A stretch of 64,000 nt of DNA from Sphingomonas_B tabacisoli (GTDB lineage Bacteria > Pseudomonadota > Alphaproteobacteria > Sphingomonadales > Sphingomonadaceae): NCBI RefSeq assembly GCF_042678385.1, contig NZ_JBHUDY010000003.1:97359-161358 (forward strand), in the 5' to 3' direction. Made by a program: the position numbers and the translations under genes. This document shows positions 47,055 through 57,084 of this stretch, piece after piece. How positions within the stretch are numbered: the stretch's first letter is position 1; the number at the start of each line of letters is the position of its first letter. The notes below the pieces were generated by a model. The model was not told the DNA's origin. It saw only the letters and a program-made list of their open reading frames with translations, and did not search any database.

Positions 47055-47975
47055 ATGCTAGTCGCTGCTCTTCTTGTCGCCTCGGGGTGGCAGCTCATCC
47101 CCGCAAGTTGGCAGCGCGGCCATGGACCTGATGGTAACAGTGTCGTGCTTGATGCCCCGGCCGGGTTGATCGTGGTCGATACCGGGCGTCACCCGGATCA
47201 TCAGCAGGCGATCCTCGCGGCGGCGAAGGTCCGCGGAAAGCCGATCGCGGCGATCGTCAACACGCATTGGCATCTCGACCACACGGGCGGGAACCAGGAA
47301 ATTCGTGCGGCCTTTCCCAAAGCCGAGATCATCGCCAGCGAAGCCGTGGATGGCGCGCTCACGGGCTTCCTGAAGCGCAGCCGGGCGGATGCCGAAGCGT
47401 ATCTCGCGTCGGGCAAGGCGAGCCCCGAGCAGGCGGCCGATGCGCGGACCGATTTCGCGGCGATGGACGATGTCGCCGATCTGCGTCCGTCGCGGCCGGT
47501 GCGCGCCAGCGGGACGATGACGATCGCCGGCCGCACGCTGCAGGTCCATCTCGAGCATTATGCCGCGACGGCCGGCGACGTTTGGCTCTACGATCCCAAG
47601 GCAAGGCTGGCGATCGCCGGCGATCTCGTCGTCGGCCTCGCGCCATTCATGGACACGGCCTGCCCGCAAGGCTGGCGTGCAGCGCTCGGCCATATCGCCG
47701 CGGCGCCCTTCGTCACGCTGATCCCGGGCCATGGTGCGCCGATGGACCGCGCCGGCTTTGCGCAATGGCGGAGGGCCTTCGACAATTTGCTCGACTGCGC
47801 TGCGGGTACGGCGACGAAGCAAGCCTGTATCGACGGCTGGATGCGCGACGCCGCGCCATTCATCTCTGCGGCGGATCGCGACCGGGTGCCCGGCATGATC
47901 GGCTATTATATCGACACCCGCTTGCGCGCCTCTCGCCAAGAAAAAGCACGCTATTGCGAGGGCGGCGCGGGCTAA
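47055..47975 (+). CDS. Metallo-beta-lactamase-fold hydrolase
   Basis: 306 residues. The zinc motif HWHLDHTGG is intact (NTHWHLDH at about 73-80), with further ligands at LEHYAATAGD, IAGDLVVG and IPGHGAPMDR. A short hydrophobic N-terminus (MLVAALLVASGW) suggests export. MBL-fold enzymes include lactonases, thioesterases and lactamases; the sequence does not decide among them. It lies 65 bases upstream of the aldehyde dehydrogenase gene. Confidence 0.88.
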   Translation: MLVAALLVASGWQLIPASWQRGHGPDGNSVVLDAPAGLIVVDTGRHPDHQQAILAAAKVRGKPIAAIVNTHWHLDHTGGNQEIRAAFPKAEIIASEAVDGALTGFLKRSRADAEAYLASGKASPEQAADARTDFAAMDDVADLRPSRPVRASGTMTIAGRTLQVHLEHYAATAGDVWLYDPKARLAIAGDLVVGLAPFMDTACPQGWRAALGHIAAAPFVTLIPGHGAPMDRAGFAQWRRAFDNLLDCAAGTATKQACIDGWMRDAAPFISAADRDRVPGMIGYYIDTRLRASRQEKARYCEGGAG

Positions 47976-48040
47976 ACCTCCTTGCCAGTTGCGTTCGGAA
48001 ACCTAATCTGAGCGCAAACGAGACTCAGGAGAGCGCGGCC

Positions 48041-49465
48041 ATGATGAGCTATCTGAAACATTATATCGACGGTGCCTGGGTAGAGAGCGACGGCGGCAAG
48101 CGCCACCTCGTCATCAACCCGGCGAACGAAGAGCCGTGCACCGAAATTACGCTCGGCTCGGCCGCCGATGCCGATCGGGCGGTGAAGGCCGCGCGGCGCG
48201 CCTTCGAGAGCTTCAGCCAGACCAGCGTCGAAGAGCGCGTCGCGCTGCTCGAGCGGATCATCGCCGAATACAAGAAGCGCATGCCCGACATCGCCCGTGC
48301 CATCTCGATCGAGATGGGCGCGCCGATGGGCCTCGCCATGGGCGCGCAGGCGCCGACCGGCCTCGGCCATTTCGCCTACACCCTGCGCGCGCTGAAGGAG
48401 TTCAAGTTCGAAGAGACGATCGGCAGCACCAAGGTGCTTCACGAGCCGATCGGCGTCGTCGCGATGATTACGCCCTGGAACTGGCCGATCAACCAGATCG
48501 CCGCCAAGGTCGCGCCCGCCCTCGCCGCGGGCAACACGATGGTGCTGAAGCCGTCCGAGGAAACCCCGGCCTGCGCGGCGATCTTCGCTGAAGTGCTGGA
48601 CGCTGCCGGCGTGCCGGCGGGCGTGTTCAACCTGGTGCAGGGCGACGGACCGACCGTAGGCGCCGCGCTTTCCGCACATCCGGATGTCGACATGGTGAGC
48701 TTCACCGGCTCGACCCGCGCGGGCATTGCAATCGCTGCTGCCGCCGCCTCGACCGTCAAGCGCGTGCATCAGGAACTGGGCGGGAAGGCGCCCAATCTGG
48801 TGCTGGAAGGCGCCGACCTGAACACAGTGCTGCCGCCGACAGTGATGGGCGTGCTTGCCAATACGGGCCAAAGCTGCATCGCGCCGACCCGCGTGCTGGT
48901 CCACCAATCCCAGGTCGACGAAGCGACCGGCTTCATCAAGGCAATGATGGAGGCGACGCCGGTTGGCGACCCGCTGACCGAGGGCAATCATATCGGGCCG
49001 GTCGTGAACAGGACGCAGTGGGAGAAGATCCAGGGCCTGATCCAGAGCGCGATCGACGAAGGCGCGACGCTCGTCACCGGCGGTACGGGCTTGCCCGAAG
49101 GCGTCAACCGCGGCTTCTATATCCGCCCGACACTGTTCCGCGACGTGACTCCCGACATGCGTATCGCGAAGGAAGAGACGTTCGGCCCGGTCGCGACCGT
49201 GATGACCTACACCGACGAGGAAGACGGCATCCGCATCGCCAACGACACCGCCTATGGCCTGTCCGCGACGATCTCGGGCGATCCCGCCAAGGCGGCCAAG
49301 GTCGCGCGGCGGCTGCGCGCCGGCCTCGTCACGATCAATAGCTGGTCGCCCGATCCGGGGGCGCCGTTCGGCGGCTACAAGCAGTCCGGCAATGGCCGCG
49401 AGAACGGCAAATACGGCCTGACCGACTTCATGGAAGTGAAGTCGGTCGTCGGCGAGCCGGCCTGA
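48041..49465 (+). CDS. NAD(P)-dependent aldehyde dehydrogenase
   Basis: 474 residues from the ATG at 48041 (AGGAGA ahead). Family marks: TPWNWPINQIAAKVAPALAAGNTMVLKPSE (in parts), the Glu motif HQELGGKAPN, the catalytic Cys in NTGQSCIAPTR and KEETFGPV. It oxidises an aldehyde to the acid with NAD(P)+. It is of the general class I type with PFGGYKQSGNGRENGKYGL at the end; it is not the CoA-acylating mmsA type. Substrate not predictable. The ATP-grasp gene follows ten bases later. Confidence 0.94.
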   Translation: MMSYLKHYIDGAWVESDGGKRHLVINPANEEPCTEITLGSAADADRAVKAARRAFESFSQTSVEERVALLERIIAEYKKRMPDIARAISIEMGAPMGLAMGAQAPTGLGHFAYTLRALKEFKFEETIGSTKVLHEPIGVVAMITPWNWPINQIAAKVAPALAAGNTMVLKPSEETPACAAIFAEVLDAAGVPAGVFNLVQGDGPTVGAALSAHPDVDMVSFTGSTRAGIAIAAAAASTVKRVHQELGGKAPNLVLEGADLNTVLPPTVMGVLANTGQSCIAPTRVLVHQSQVDEATGFIKAMMEATPVGDPLTEGNHIGPVVNRTQWEKIQGLIQSAIDEGATLVTGGTGLPEGVNRGFYIRPTLFRDVTPDMRIAKEETFGPVATVMTYTDEEDGIRIANDTAYGLSATISGDPAKAAKVARRLRAGLVTINSWSPDPGAPFGGYKQSGNGRENGKYGLTDFMEVKSVVGEPA

Positions 49466-49474
49466 TCCAGCCAG

Positions 49475-50302
49475 GTGCCGATCGTTGAGTTGCTGACCCC
49501 GCCGCCCGGCGACGCCTATGCGTCCGAGGCGGCGGAACAGGCGCAAACCTATGTCGATGCCTTTGCCCGCGTCGGGCTGACCGTGCGGCCGCGCGCCTGG
49601 ACGGACGCCGGCGATGCGCCTGCGCTGGCGCTGCTTGCGTGGGGCTACCATCTGCATCCTGAGCGCTGGGCGGCGCTCCTGGACAGCTGGCCGGCCGACG
49701 TGCCGCTGTTCAATCCGGCGCCGCTGATGCGCTGGAACACGCGCAAGACTTATCTGGCCGAGCTGGACGCGGCCGGCGTGCCGACGGTGCCGACATGGTT
49801 CGGGGATGCCAGTGCGCGGAGCGTGGCGGCGGCGTTCGGCTGGCTCGGCGCGGACGAGCTCGTGGTGAAGCCGCAGGTGTCGGCGGGCAGTCACGCCACC
49901 TATCGCGTCAAGCGCGGCGAAGACTCACCCGACGTTGTGGACGCAATGATCCAGCCGTTCCTGCCGGCAATCCAGGATGAAGGCGAATATTCGCTCTTCT
50001 ATATCGACGGCGCATTCAGCCATGCGATCTGCAAGGTCGCGACCAATGGCGATTTCCGCATTCAGCCGCAGTTCGGTGGCGTCAATGCGCGCTGGGAGCC
50101 GGACGAGGAAGCAAAGGACGTGGCGGAAGCTGCGCTGGCCGCAGCGCCCGGCGAGGCGCTGTATGCGCGGATCGATCTGCTGCGGCGGCTTGATGGCCAC
50201 TTGGCGCTGATCGAGTTCGAAGCGATCGAGCCCGATCTTTACTTCCATCACGGCGAGCATGTGCTCGACCATCTGGCTGAAGCTGTAAGCGCACGATTGT
50301 AA
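49475..50302 (+). CDS. ATP-grasp family protein
   Basis: 275 residues with a GTG start. The pattern RWNTRKTYLAELDAAGVPTVPTWF, DELVVKPQVSAGSHATYRV, a phosphate loop region, and a C-terminal LIEFEAIEPDLYF (acidic Mg ligands) matches the ATP-grasp fold of RimK/glutathione-synthetase-like enzymes, which join a carboxylate to an amine with ATP. Partner substrate unknown. Follows the aldehyde dehydrogenase gene after ten bases and may be cotranscribed. Confidence 0.85.
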   Translation: MPIVELLTPPPGDAYASEAAEQAQTYVDAFARVGLTVRPRAWTDAGDAPALALLAWGYHLHPERWAALLDSWPADVPLFNPAPLMRWNTRKTYLAELDAAGVPTVPTWFGDASARSVAAAFGWLGADELVVKPQVSAGSHATYRVKRGEDSPDVVDAMIQPFLPAIQDEGEYSLFYIDGAFSHAICKVATNGDFRIQPQFGGVNARWEPDEEAKDVAEAALAAAPGEALYARIDLLRRLDGHLALIEFEAIEPDLYFHHGEHVLDHLAEAVSARL

Positions 50303-50307
50303 GGTTC

Positions 50308-50340
50308 GGCGGCGCGGCAAGGGAGGGGAGCCGCGCCGCC
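50308..50340. terminator. Strong GC hairpin after the ATP-grasp gene
   Basis: Stem GGCGGCGCGGC (50308-50318) / GCCGCGCCGCC (50330-50340), loop 11 bases, beginning five bases after the stop codon. No T-tract follows, so termination is inferred from position. Confidence 0.5.
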
Positions 50341-50436
50341 CGCCAACGATCCGGCCGCGGCGAAGCAACCCCGCGCAGAACCCAAATCGCCGGCGATTCG
50401 AATGACAGGAACGATGTAGGAACGCCGCGGCCCTGT

Positions 50437-53400
50437 TCAATAGTCCTTGGACACGCGCACGCTCGCGCTTTGCCGTCCGATCGTCGAAATCGTCGACAGC
50501 ACCGACAGCCAGCGCGTGATCTGGAACTCCAGGCGTGTCGCAGAATAGCCCTGACCGTCCGTGACCAGCTCCACGAACGCCCGGCGCGTAATGTATTTGC
50601 CGGCGGCGATTGCGGTCCCTTGGCCGATCGTCGGGTCGGCGGCGATGATCCTCAGCCGGTCGAGCCCGACGGCGCGGCGCAGCGCATTGATCGGGTCGAG
50701 CCCGCCGCCGCTCTGCAACGCGGCCACGGCGGAAGCGAGCTGCACGGCCTCGGGCGCGGACAGGTTGGTGATCGATGTGCCGAACAGCAGGCGCGACAGC
50801 AGCTCGTCCTCGGGCAATGCCGGATTGCTGGTGAAGCTGACGTCGGGCTTGAGGCCGGTGCCGGTCACCCGGATGGTCGCGGACAGGCCCTGCAGATTCG
50901 CGGCGGCGGCGATGTCGAGCACCGGATCGGGCGGGCTCGAGCCGTTGAAGCGGATCGTGCCGCGCTCGAGGTCGAACCGGCGCCCCGCGAATTCATAGCC
51001 GCCGCGCAGCAAAGTCGCGGTGCCGAGCAGCACCGGCTCGCCGACCGTGCCACTGATCGCCAGGTCCGCGCGCCATTCGCTGTCGAGACCGAGCCCCGAC
51101 ACCATCAGCCGGTTTCGGGCATTCGCCTTCAGGTTCATCCGCCACGGCGCAGGCGGAGCCGGTGGTTCGACTTCGTCGGCAGGGCGGTTGCGCTCCGTGA
51201 GGTTGGCGAGGCGCGAAATGGCGACGGCGGAGCGTGCGCGGCCGAGGCGGTAGCGGCTGCGGTCGAGCGTCACTTCGCCGGCGATCAATCCGCCATAACC
51301 GTCGGATGTGATGTGCAGCGGCCCGGAGACGGTCGCGCCGATGTCGTCGCGGTTGATCAGCACGGCGTTTTGCGCGTTCACGGTCAGGTCCATGCCGACG
51401 CCGTTCTTCGCGCCGAAATCGAACGTGCCGCTGCCGGTGACGGAGCCGCCCTGGCCGGCGGTCGCGGTCATCTTGTCGATGACCAGTCGCGACCCGCCAA
51501 ACCGGCCGCTCGCATCCACATTGGTGAGCACCGTGCCGGAGGTCGAGCTCTCCAGCCGCGCGCCGGTCGCCCGCACCGATCCGCGGATGACCGGGTCGGG
51601 GAGCCGCCCGCCTATATCGGCAGCAATCGCGACCGGGCCGGACAAATCGAATTGCTGGATACCGGTCAGCCGCCACAGCGTATCTGCGGGCCCGGCATAG
51701 CCAAGCTGCGCGAACAGCGGCGCATTCGCTAGCCGCGTGGCGAGATCGCCGCCGGCGGGCAGCGGCGCGAGCCGGGCCTGGGCGCGGCCGATGATCTTGC
51801 CTTCGCTCGCCGCCACGGCGCGGGCCGCCGCCTGATTGCCGTTCAGCACCGCCTTCACGCCCAGGTCGATCGGTTTGGACGTCAGCACCAGAGAGGAACG
51901 CGTCAGCCGGCGGATGGTGAGATCAACCTGGCCCGAGGGCAGTGCGCCAGGCCCGGCGCGATATTGGATGCGCCCCGTCGCCGTACCGCCAAGGCCGAGG
52001 TTCGGCGTCACGACATCGAACACCGTCATCGGCACGCCCAGCAGTGTCGCATCGACTTCAGTGCTGGCGCCGCCGATCAGCCCGGCCAGTTTCAACTGCC
52101 CGCCGCCATAGGCGAGCGCCGTCGGCGCCAGCCGCCAGCCTGCCGCGTCGTAGGTCAGCACCGCGGGGCTTTCGATCTGAACCGGCTTACGATCGACGGT
52201 GCCGCCGCCAGTAATCGTGAGCTTGTCCGGCGCGACCTGGATCACGGTCTGCATGTCGAAGGCGCGGCCGCGGGAACCCGCGAACCCGGCCTTGATCGTC
52301 CCGCGCCCGCCGCGCAGGTCGATGTTTGCCGCAAGACGCGCGAGCGATAGCGGGCCGCGGCGGAGACCGCGCGCCGTGATCGTGCCGCGGGTGACAAGGC
52401 CGGCGGGATCGAGCAGCACTTCGCCGTCCAGCGCACCGCGGATGATGCGGGTTTCGGGTTCGGTCGCCAGTCGCGCATTGTTCGCGTCGAAGCTGAGCGC
52501 AATCCGCTGCACATTGTTCGGACGGTCGAAGGCGAGCAGACCATTCAGGCCGGGGCCGGCGACGCGCAGGCGCCCGTCGAAGCCGACGCCGTGCGCGGTC
52601 AGTTCGCCGGTGACGTTCAGCCCGGCGACTGCCAGCGTTCCGACGCCGATCCGCGCCGGCTCGCCCTTCGGCAGCAGGATCGCGCCGGCGCTGGTCCATA
52701 GCCCGAGCAGCGAGCCGCCATTGGCACGATAGGCAAAGCCGGCCGCATTGGGATCGAGGAACAGCCGCATGTCGGCGATGCCGAGCGCATCGAGCGGGCG
52801 CGGCAGGAAGATCGCGAGCTTGGGCCGCTCGATCCTCCCGTCGAGCGTGAGGCGCAGCGGGCCATAGGTCGCTTGCCGACCGGCCCCCTCGAAATAGAAA
52901 GTGCCGTCGCGCCGCCTGAATCCGCTGCCGGTCAGCAGCAGCTTGGGGGCCGTGATCTTGAGGCCTGTGAAATGGACGACACCGTCACGATCGCGGGTCA
53001 GCGCCGTTTCCAGATAGGGCAGGCCGCCGGCGAGCCGGAGCAGGAAAGCATTGTCGAAGCGACGCACCCAGGCTTGCGCCCGCCCGGCGATGTGCGTGCC
53101 GAGCCGATTGGCGCCGGGCACCACCGACAGGCTGGTCTTCACATCGACGATGCCGAGGCCGGGGATGTAATAGCGCGTCAGTTCACCGGCGAGGCGGATG
53201 TCATAGTCGCCGGTGCGCAGGTCGACGAACAAAGCCGCGCGGCTGGTGAGCTTGTCGGAGCGGACACGGAGATTGTCGCCGGTGATCGTCTTGGTGGTCA
53301 CCTTGATGATGCCGTCGACGGTCAGGTTGGCGAGAAGGCCGCCGGCGACATCGCCCACCCCGGTGACGCGGCGGGCGGTGAATCGGATCGGAACCGAAAC

Positions 53401-54597
53401 AGGCGCCTTGGAGAGACGGCCCATCCCGTCCAGCCGCGCCTGCTCGAAGCCGGTGTTGTCGAAATAGATGACCGGGCTGGTGATGACGTAGCGGAACTTG
53501 GCGGTGGGGTAAGGACCGTCGAGCAGCGCGCGGAGCTGGACGTCGCGGCCGCGCATGTTCTTGAACAGGGCGGCGGGCTGCAGCAGCGCCGCGCGGACGA
53601 CAACGGCGTCATATTGGCCGCGGCGAAGATCGAGCCCCCCATCGGCCTGCACCGCCAGTGCGGCGGAGCGAAGCTTAAGCCGGCCGCTCAGGATGCCGCG
53701 ATCGAAGCGCCCGCGGCCGTCAATACCGATACGCGGCGCGGCGAGACGCTGGACGCGGCCTTTGGTCACGCTGTCGAGGAACAGCCCGCCATTCAGCCGG
53801 TATTCGCCCTCGCGCAGAGTCAGCGCGGTGTCGACGATCCGCTTGCCGCTGGCGTCGACCAGGGCGGTTCCGGACCAGGCCGACCAGTCGCCCTTGCCGG
53901 CGATCTGCGCGGCCAGCGGCCGATCGGTGCCGATCAGCTTGCCGAGAACGCCGCCCGCGGGCGCGGCAAGCTGCGCACCAAGATCGAAGCGGCCCACCTT
54001 GGGCTCGGAGTCCAGCACCAGTTTCAGCCGGTCGCCCGCGCTGGTCCAGGCCGCGCCTTTCACCATCGCCCGGCCGCGGCGGACATCGGCTGCGGCTGAG
54101 AGCGCGCCTACCCGTTCGGGGCCGGCAATCCCTTTCAGGATGCGCAGCCGCTCGATCGTCAGCCGCCCGAGGCGGATATCGAAGCTGGGCAGGGTGAAAG
54201 GCTGGTTGCTCGCGCGGAACTTGGGGAGCTTGTGCAGTGTCGCGGCAGGCGCGGTCAGCTCGTCGATGTCGAGCGTGTTCACCGTCCAGCGCCACGGCGT
54301 CCAGCGCAGCTTGACGTCCGGCGCGGACAGGAACAGGCCCTGCGGATCGTAGAAGCGCACGTCGCGCAAGGTGGCGCGGCCGTAGATCGACCCATCGATG
54401 CGGCCGATGCGAATGCGCAGGCCGGACTTGATCTGCAGCCGCTCGATCCGGTCGATCAGGAAACGGTGGCCGGCGTCGGTGTCGATCCCCCAGACGGCGA
54501 CCAGAAGCGCAAGCAGCAGCGCCAGTGGCGGGAGCACGGCCCAGCGCCACCGGCGCCGGCGGCGGACCGGAGGCGGCGAGGCCGGCTCTTCCGTCAA
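50437..54597 (-). CDS. tamB: Translocation and assembly module protein TamB
   Basis: 1386 residues. An N-terminal membrane anchor (WAVLPPLALLLALLVAVWG) is followed by more than a thousand residues of repeated beta strands (LDGRIERPKLAI, LRVAGPGLNGLLAF and similar), the AsmA-like/TamB periplasmic tube, and a C-terminal TamB (DUF490) domain ending RLEFQITRWLSVLSTIS and VSKDY. Part of the machinery that moves lipids or outer-membrane proteins between membranes. Its ATG overlaps the tamA stop (ATGA). Confidence 0.96.
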   Translation of the reverse strand: MTEEPASPPPVRRRRRWRWAVLPPLALLLALLVAVWGIDTDAGHRFLIDRIERLQIKSGLRIRIGRIDGSIYGRATLRDVRFYDPQGLFLSAPDVKLRWTPWRWTVNTLDIDELTAPAATLHKLPKFRASNQPFTLPSFDIRLGRLTIERLRILKGIAGPERVGALSAAADVRRGRAMVKGAAWTSAGDRLKLVLDSEPKVGRFDLGAQLAAPAGGVLGKLIGTDRPLAAQIAGKGDWSAWSGTALVDASGKRIVDTALTLREGEYRLNGGLFLDSVTKGRVQRLAAPRIGIDGRGRFDRGILSGRLKLRSAALAVQADGGLDLRRGQYDAVVVRAALLQPAALFKNMRGRDVQLRALLDGPYPTAKFRYVITSPVIYFDNTGFEQARLDGMGRLSKAPVSVPIRFTARRVTGVGDVAGGLLANLTVDGIIKVTTKTITGDNLRVRSDKLTSRAALFVDLRTGDYDIRLAGELTRYYIPGLGIVDVKTSLSVVPGANRLGTHIAGRAQAWVRRFDNAFLLRLAGGLPYLETALTRDRDGVVHFTGLKITAPKLLLTGSGFRRRDGTFYFEGAGRQATYGPLRLTLDGRIERPKLAIFLPRPLDALGIADMRLFLDPNAAGFAYRANGGSLLGLWTSAGAILLPKGEPARIGVGTLAVAGLNVTGELTAHGVGFDGRLRVAGPGLNGLLAFDRPNNVQRIALSFDANNARLATEPETRIIRGALDGEVLLDPAGLVTRGTITARGLRRGPLSLARLAANIDLRGGRGTIKAGFAGSRGRAFDMQTVIQVAPDKLTITGGGTVDRKPVQIESPAVLTYDAAGWRLAPTALAYGGGQLKLAGLIGGASTEVDATLLGVPMTVFDVVTPNLGLGGTATGRIQYRAGPGALPSGQVDLTIRRLTRSSLVLTSKPIDLGVKAVLNGNQAAARAVAASEGKIIGRAQARLAPLPAGGDLATRLANAPLFAQLGYAGPADTLWRLTGIQQFDLSGPVAIAADIGGRLPDPVIRGSVRATGARLESSTSGTVLTNVDASGRFGGSRLVIDKMTATAGQGGSVTGSGTFDFGAKNGVGMDLTVNAQNAVLINRDDIGATVSGPLHITSDGYGGLIAGEVTLDRSRYRLGRARSAVAISRLANLTERNRPADEVEPPAPPAPWRMNLKANARNRLMVSGLGLDSEWRADLAISGTVGEPVLLGTATLLRGGYEFAGRRFDLERGTIRFNGSSPPDPVLDIAAAANLQGLSATIRVTGTGLKPDVSFTSNPALPEDELLSRLLFGTSITNLSAPEAVQLASAVAALQSGGGLDPINALRRAVGLDRLRIIAADPTIGQGTAIAAGKYITRRAFVELVTDGQGYSATRLEFQITRWLSVLSTISTIGRQSASVRVSKDY

Positions 54598-56552
54598 AAT
54601 GCCTGGCCCAGCGAGACGAACAGGGTGATGCGCGAATCGCCCTTTTGCGGGTTGATCGGCGTGCCGACATCGACGCGGATCGGGCCGAAGCTCGAATGAT
54701 AGCGCACGCCGAGGCCGGCACCGTAGCGGAAGCCGCTGAAGTCCGGCAACGCCGAACGGTAGATGTTGCCGCCGTCGAGGAACGGTACGATTCCGAAATT
54801 GCCGAAGCGGATGCGGGCTTCGGCGCCGAACTCGGCCAGGCTGCGGCCGCCGGTCGGGTTGTTGTCGGCATCGCGGGGGCCGATCGCCTGATAGCCGAAG
54901 CCGCGCACCGATCCGCCGCCGCCGGCGAAGAAGCGCCGCGACGGCGCGATCCGGTCCGCCGAGGCGCCGACGATCGAGCCGAGCCTTATGCGCCCGGCGA
55001 GCACCACGCGCTTACTGACCGGCTGATAGGCGCTGCCGTCGAGCTGCAGCCGGGCATAGCCGAACACCGTGTTCTGCAGCGACACTTCGGGGCTCAGCCG
55101 CCCCGACAGACGGAAGCCGCGGGTCGGATCGAGCAGATTGTCGCTGCCGTCATAGGCAAGCGTGCCGGGCAGAGCGGCGATGAAATAGGTGCGCCGCGTG
55201 GTGCTGGTCAGCGAGTTGATCGCGCCGCGCTCGTCCGATGCCAGCAGCTGCGCGCCGACGCTCCACGTCCACTTCTTCTGGAAGACGATGTTGCTCTGCC
55301 GCTCGATGCCGGCGCCGATCAGGAACGTCCGCGCTTCGTAGCCGGGCTGCTTCAGATGGGCGAGCGACACGTCGGCGGTCAGCACATGGTCACGCTTCTT
55401 GTAGTTGCTGCGGCGGAAGCTGGCGGCGGCGCTTTGCTCGCGTGTGCCGAGCACGCCGCGCAGTGTCAGCGCGCCTTCGGGCGGGAAGAAATTGCGGTGC
55501 TGCCAGCTCACCGCCGCCCGCGCGCCTTCGCCGGTGCCGTAGCCCAGTTCGCCGGCGATGGTCCGCGGCGGCGCCTTGTCGATCGAGACCGCAATGTCCA
55601 CCGTGTCGGGCGTTTCGCCCAGCTGCGGCGTCACCCCGACCGAGGAGACGAGGCCAGTCGCGATCAGCGCGCGGCGGAGATCGTCGATGTCGCTCGCTTC
55701 ATAGGGCTGGCCCGGCTTGAACCGCGCAATCCGCTGAATGTGCTTGGCAGTGAACAGCGCGCCCTTCGGTACGATGATCTTGCCGTACCGCCGCGCCCCG
55801 CCGGGGTCGACAGTCAGCACCAGAGTGGCGGTGCGGCTTTCGTGATCGACGACGACTTCAGGCTCCGGCACCTTGGCGAAGGGGAAGCCGCCCTGGCCGA
55901 TCTTCGCCTTCAACGCGGCGGTGCCGGCATTGACCGCGGCCGCGTCGACCGGGTCCTGCTGCTTGATCCCGAAAGCGTCGCGCAGCGCATCGGCCTGGGC
56001 AGGCGCGCCGTCCAGCCCGCGCACTTCCACGGCGGCGAAATGATAGCGTTCGCCCGGGCTGGCCGACAGCGTGACCAGCACCCGGCCCGCCGCCGGCGTG
56101 ACCTGCGGCTCGACCTCCGCATCGTAGAAGCCGCGCGAGCGTAACAGGTCGGCGAGCAGGTCCGCATCCTCGCGCGCGCGGCGGTCGATCTGGGCAACGT
56201 TCGCCGGCTGCTTTGCGCCGGATTTCAGCACGGACAGCGCATTGAACTGAGCCGTGACGAGCTCCGCCTGTTCGGTATCGAGACCGTCCAGCCGGATATC
56301 GTAGCGGAGATCGGCGCCGGCATCGGTGGTGACGCCCTGAGTCGGGACCGCCGGCTCGCCGGGCTGCGTCGCCAGGTCGGGCCAGTCGACGCCGAGGCCC
56401 GGCAGCGGGTCGAGCGGGGAGTCCGGGTCGAGCGGCGGCTCGGCCTGGTTCGCGGCTTGCGCGAGCAGGGGGGTAACAGGATTGGTCGCCGCAGCCATCA
56501 ACGCGGCGACGGCGAACGCCGCGCCGGGGCGCCGCGACGAGCAGCACTTCAT
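54594..56552 (-). CDS. tamA: Outer-membrane assembly protein TamA (BamA/Omp85 family)
   Basis: 652 residues. A signal peptide covers about 1-32, followed by POTRA domains (YDIRLDGLDTEQAELVTAQF, VTLSASPGERYHFAAVEVRG, IDDLRRALIATGLVSSVGVTPQ in parts) and a 16-strand Omp85 barrel with the conserved GGGGSVRGFGYQAIGPRD motif (FxGGxGSVRGY-type) and the C-terminal aromatic residue (SLGQAF). TamA is the outer-membrane partner of TamB, encoded directly downstream. Confidence 0.96.
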   Translation of the reverse strand: MKCCSSRRPGAAFAVAALMAAATNPVTPLLAQAANQAEPPLDPDSPLDPLPGLGVDWPDLATQPGEPAVPTQGVTTDAGADLRYDIRLDGLDTEQAELVTAQFNALSVLKSGAKQPANVAQIDRRAREDADLLADLLRSRGFYDAEVEPQVTPAAGRVLVTLSASPGERYHFAAVEVRGLDGAPAQADALRDAFGIKQQDPVDAAAVNAGTAALKAKIGQGGFPFAKVPEPEVVVDHESRTATLVLTVDPGGARRYGKIIVPKGALFTAKHIQRIARFKPGQPYEASDIDDLRRALIATGLVSSVGVTPQLGETPDTVDIAVSIDKAPPRTIAGELGYGTGEGARAAVSWQHRNFFPPEGALTLRGVLGTREQSAAASFRRSNYKKRDHVLTADVSLAHLKQPGYEARTFLIGAGIERQSNIVFQKKWTWSVGAQLLASDERGAINSLTSTTRRTYFIAALPGTLAYDGSDNLLDPTRGFRLSGRLSPEVSLQNTVFGYARLQLDGSAYQPVSKRVVLAGRIRLGSIVGASADRIAPSRRFFAGGGGSVRGFGYQAIGPRDADNNPTGGRSLAEFGAEARIRFGNFGIVPFLDGGNIYRSALPDFSGFRYGAGLGVRYHSSFGPIRVDVGTPINPQKGDSRITLFVSLGQAF

Positions 56553-56591
56553 GAGCCGAGGCTTATCGCCTCCGGCCCCGCCCCGCCAGCT

Positions 56592-56819
56592 TTAGTGCAC
56601 GGTTCCGATCACTTCGCTGGCGGTGAGCAGCACCACCAGCCGCTCGACCTGCCGCCAGCGGCAGAAATGGACGACATTGCCCAGGTCGCGGCTGCGGTCG
56701 GCGCGCGCGGCGGCCTCGATCGCCGCCTCGGAACCGAAGCGGGCGATCAGATCGGTCGCGTCGGTGAGCACCGCGCGATTTGCAACATAGGGAAGGGGGG
56801 TGTGGCGCGCGGCGTGCAT
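56592..56819 (-). CDS. Small conserved sphingomonad protein
   Basis: 75 residues. The sequence includes LTDATDLIARFGSEAAIEAAARADRSRDLGNVVHFCRWRQVERLVVLLTASEVIGTVH (given in part only to show character). I recall closely similar short proteins in sphingomonad genomes, function unknown. It has a single Cys and an amphipathic helix. Its start lies 95 bases from the divergent 56-residue gene. Confidence 0.7.
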   Translation of the reverse strand: MHAARHTPLPYVANRAVLTDATDLIARFGSEAAIEAAARADRSRDLGNVVHFCRWRQVERLVVLLTASEVIGTVH

Positions 56820-56913
56820 GGCCGTGGCTGTAACGGGCGATGCTTGCCCGGGCGCGCACGAGAAGGGTCAACGCGATCTTGACCATCTTCGCCTGGGGAC
56901 CGCATGGGGCGGC

Positions 56914-57084
56914 ATGCCTCGTACCCCCGCACCCCGTTCCGCCGGTATCCTGTTCGCCATCCTGCCTCTGGCGGGAGCCATCGGCGTCGGTTTCCTTGGC
57001 GAGCCGGTGATCGGGCTGGTCGGCGGCCTGGCGCTTGCGGCGGTGCTGGTGACTTTGTTCTGGCTGATCGACCGGCAGCGCTGA
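56914..57084 (+). CDS. Small two-helix membrane protein (56 aa)
   Basis: 56 residues from the ATG at 56914. Two hydrophobic segments (ILFAILPLAGAIGVGFLG and GLALAAVLVTLFWLI) with a basic start and tail (PRTPAPRS, DRQR). The frame extends upstream to a GTG at 56800, but that part is unlike a protein. No homologue recognised; plausible membrane miniprotein. Confidence 0.55.
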   Translation: MPRTPAPRSAGILFAILPLAGAIGVGFLGEPVIGLVGGLALAAVLVTLFWLIDRQR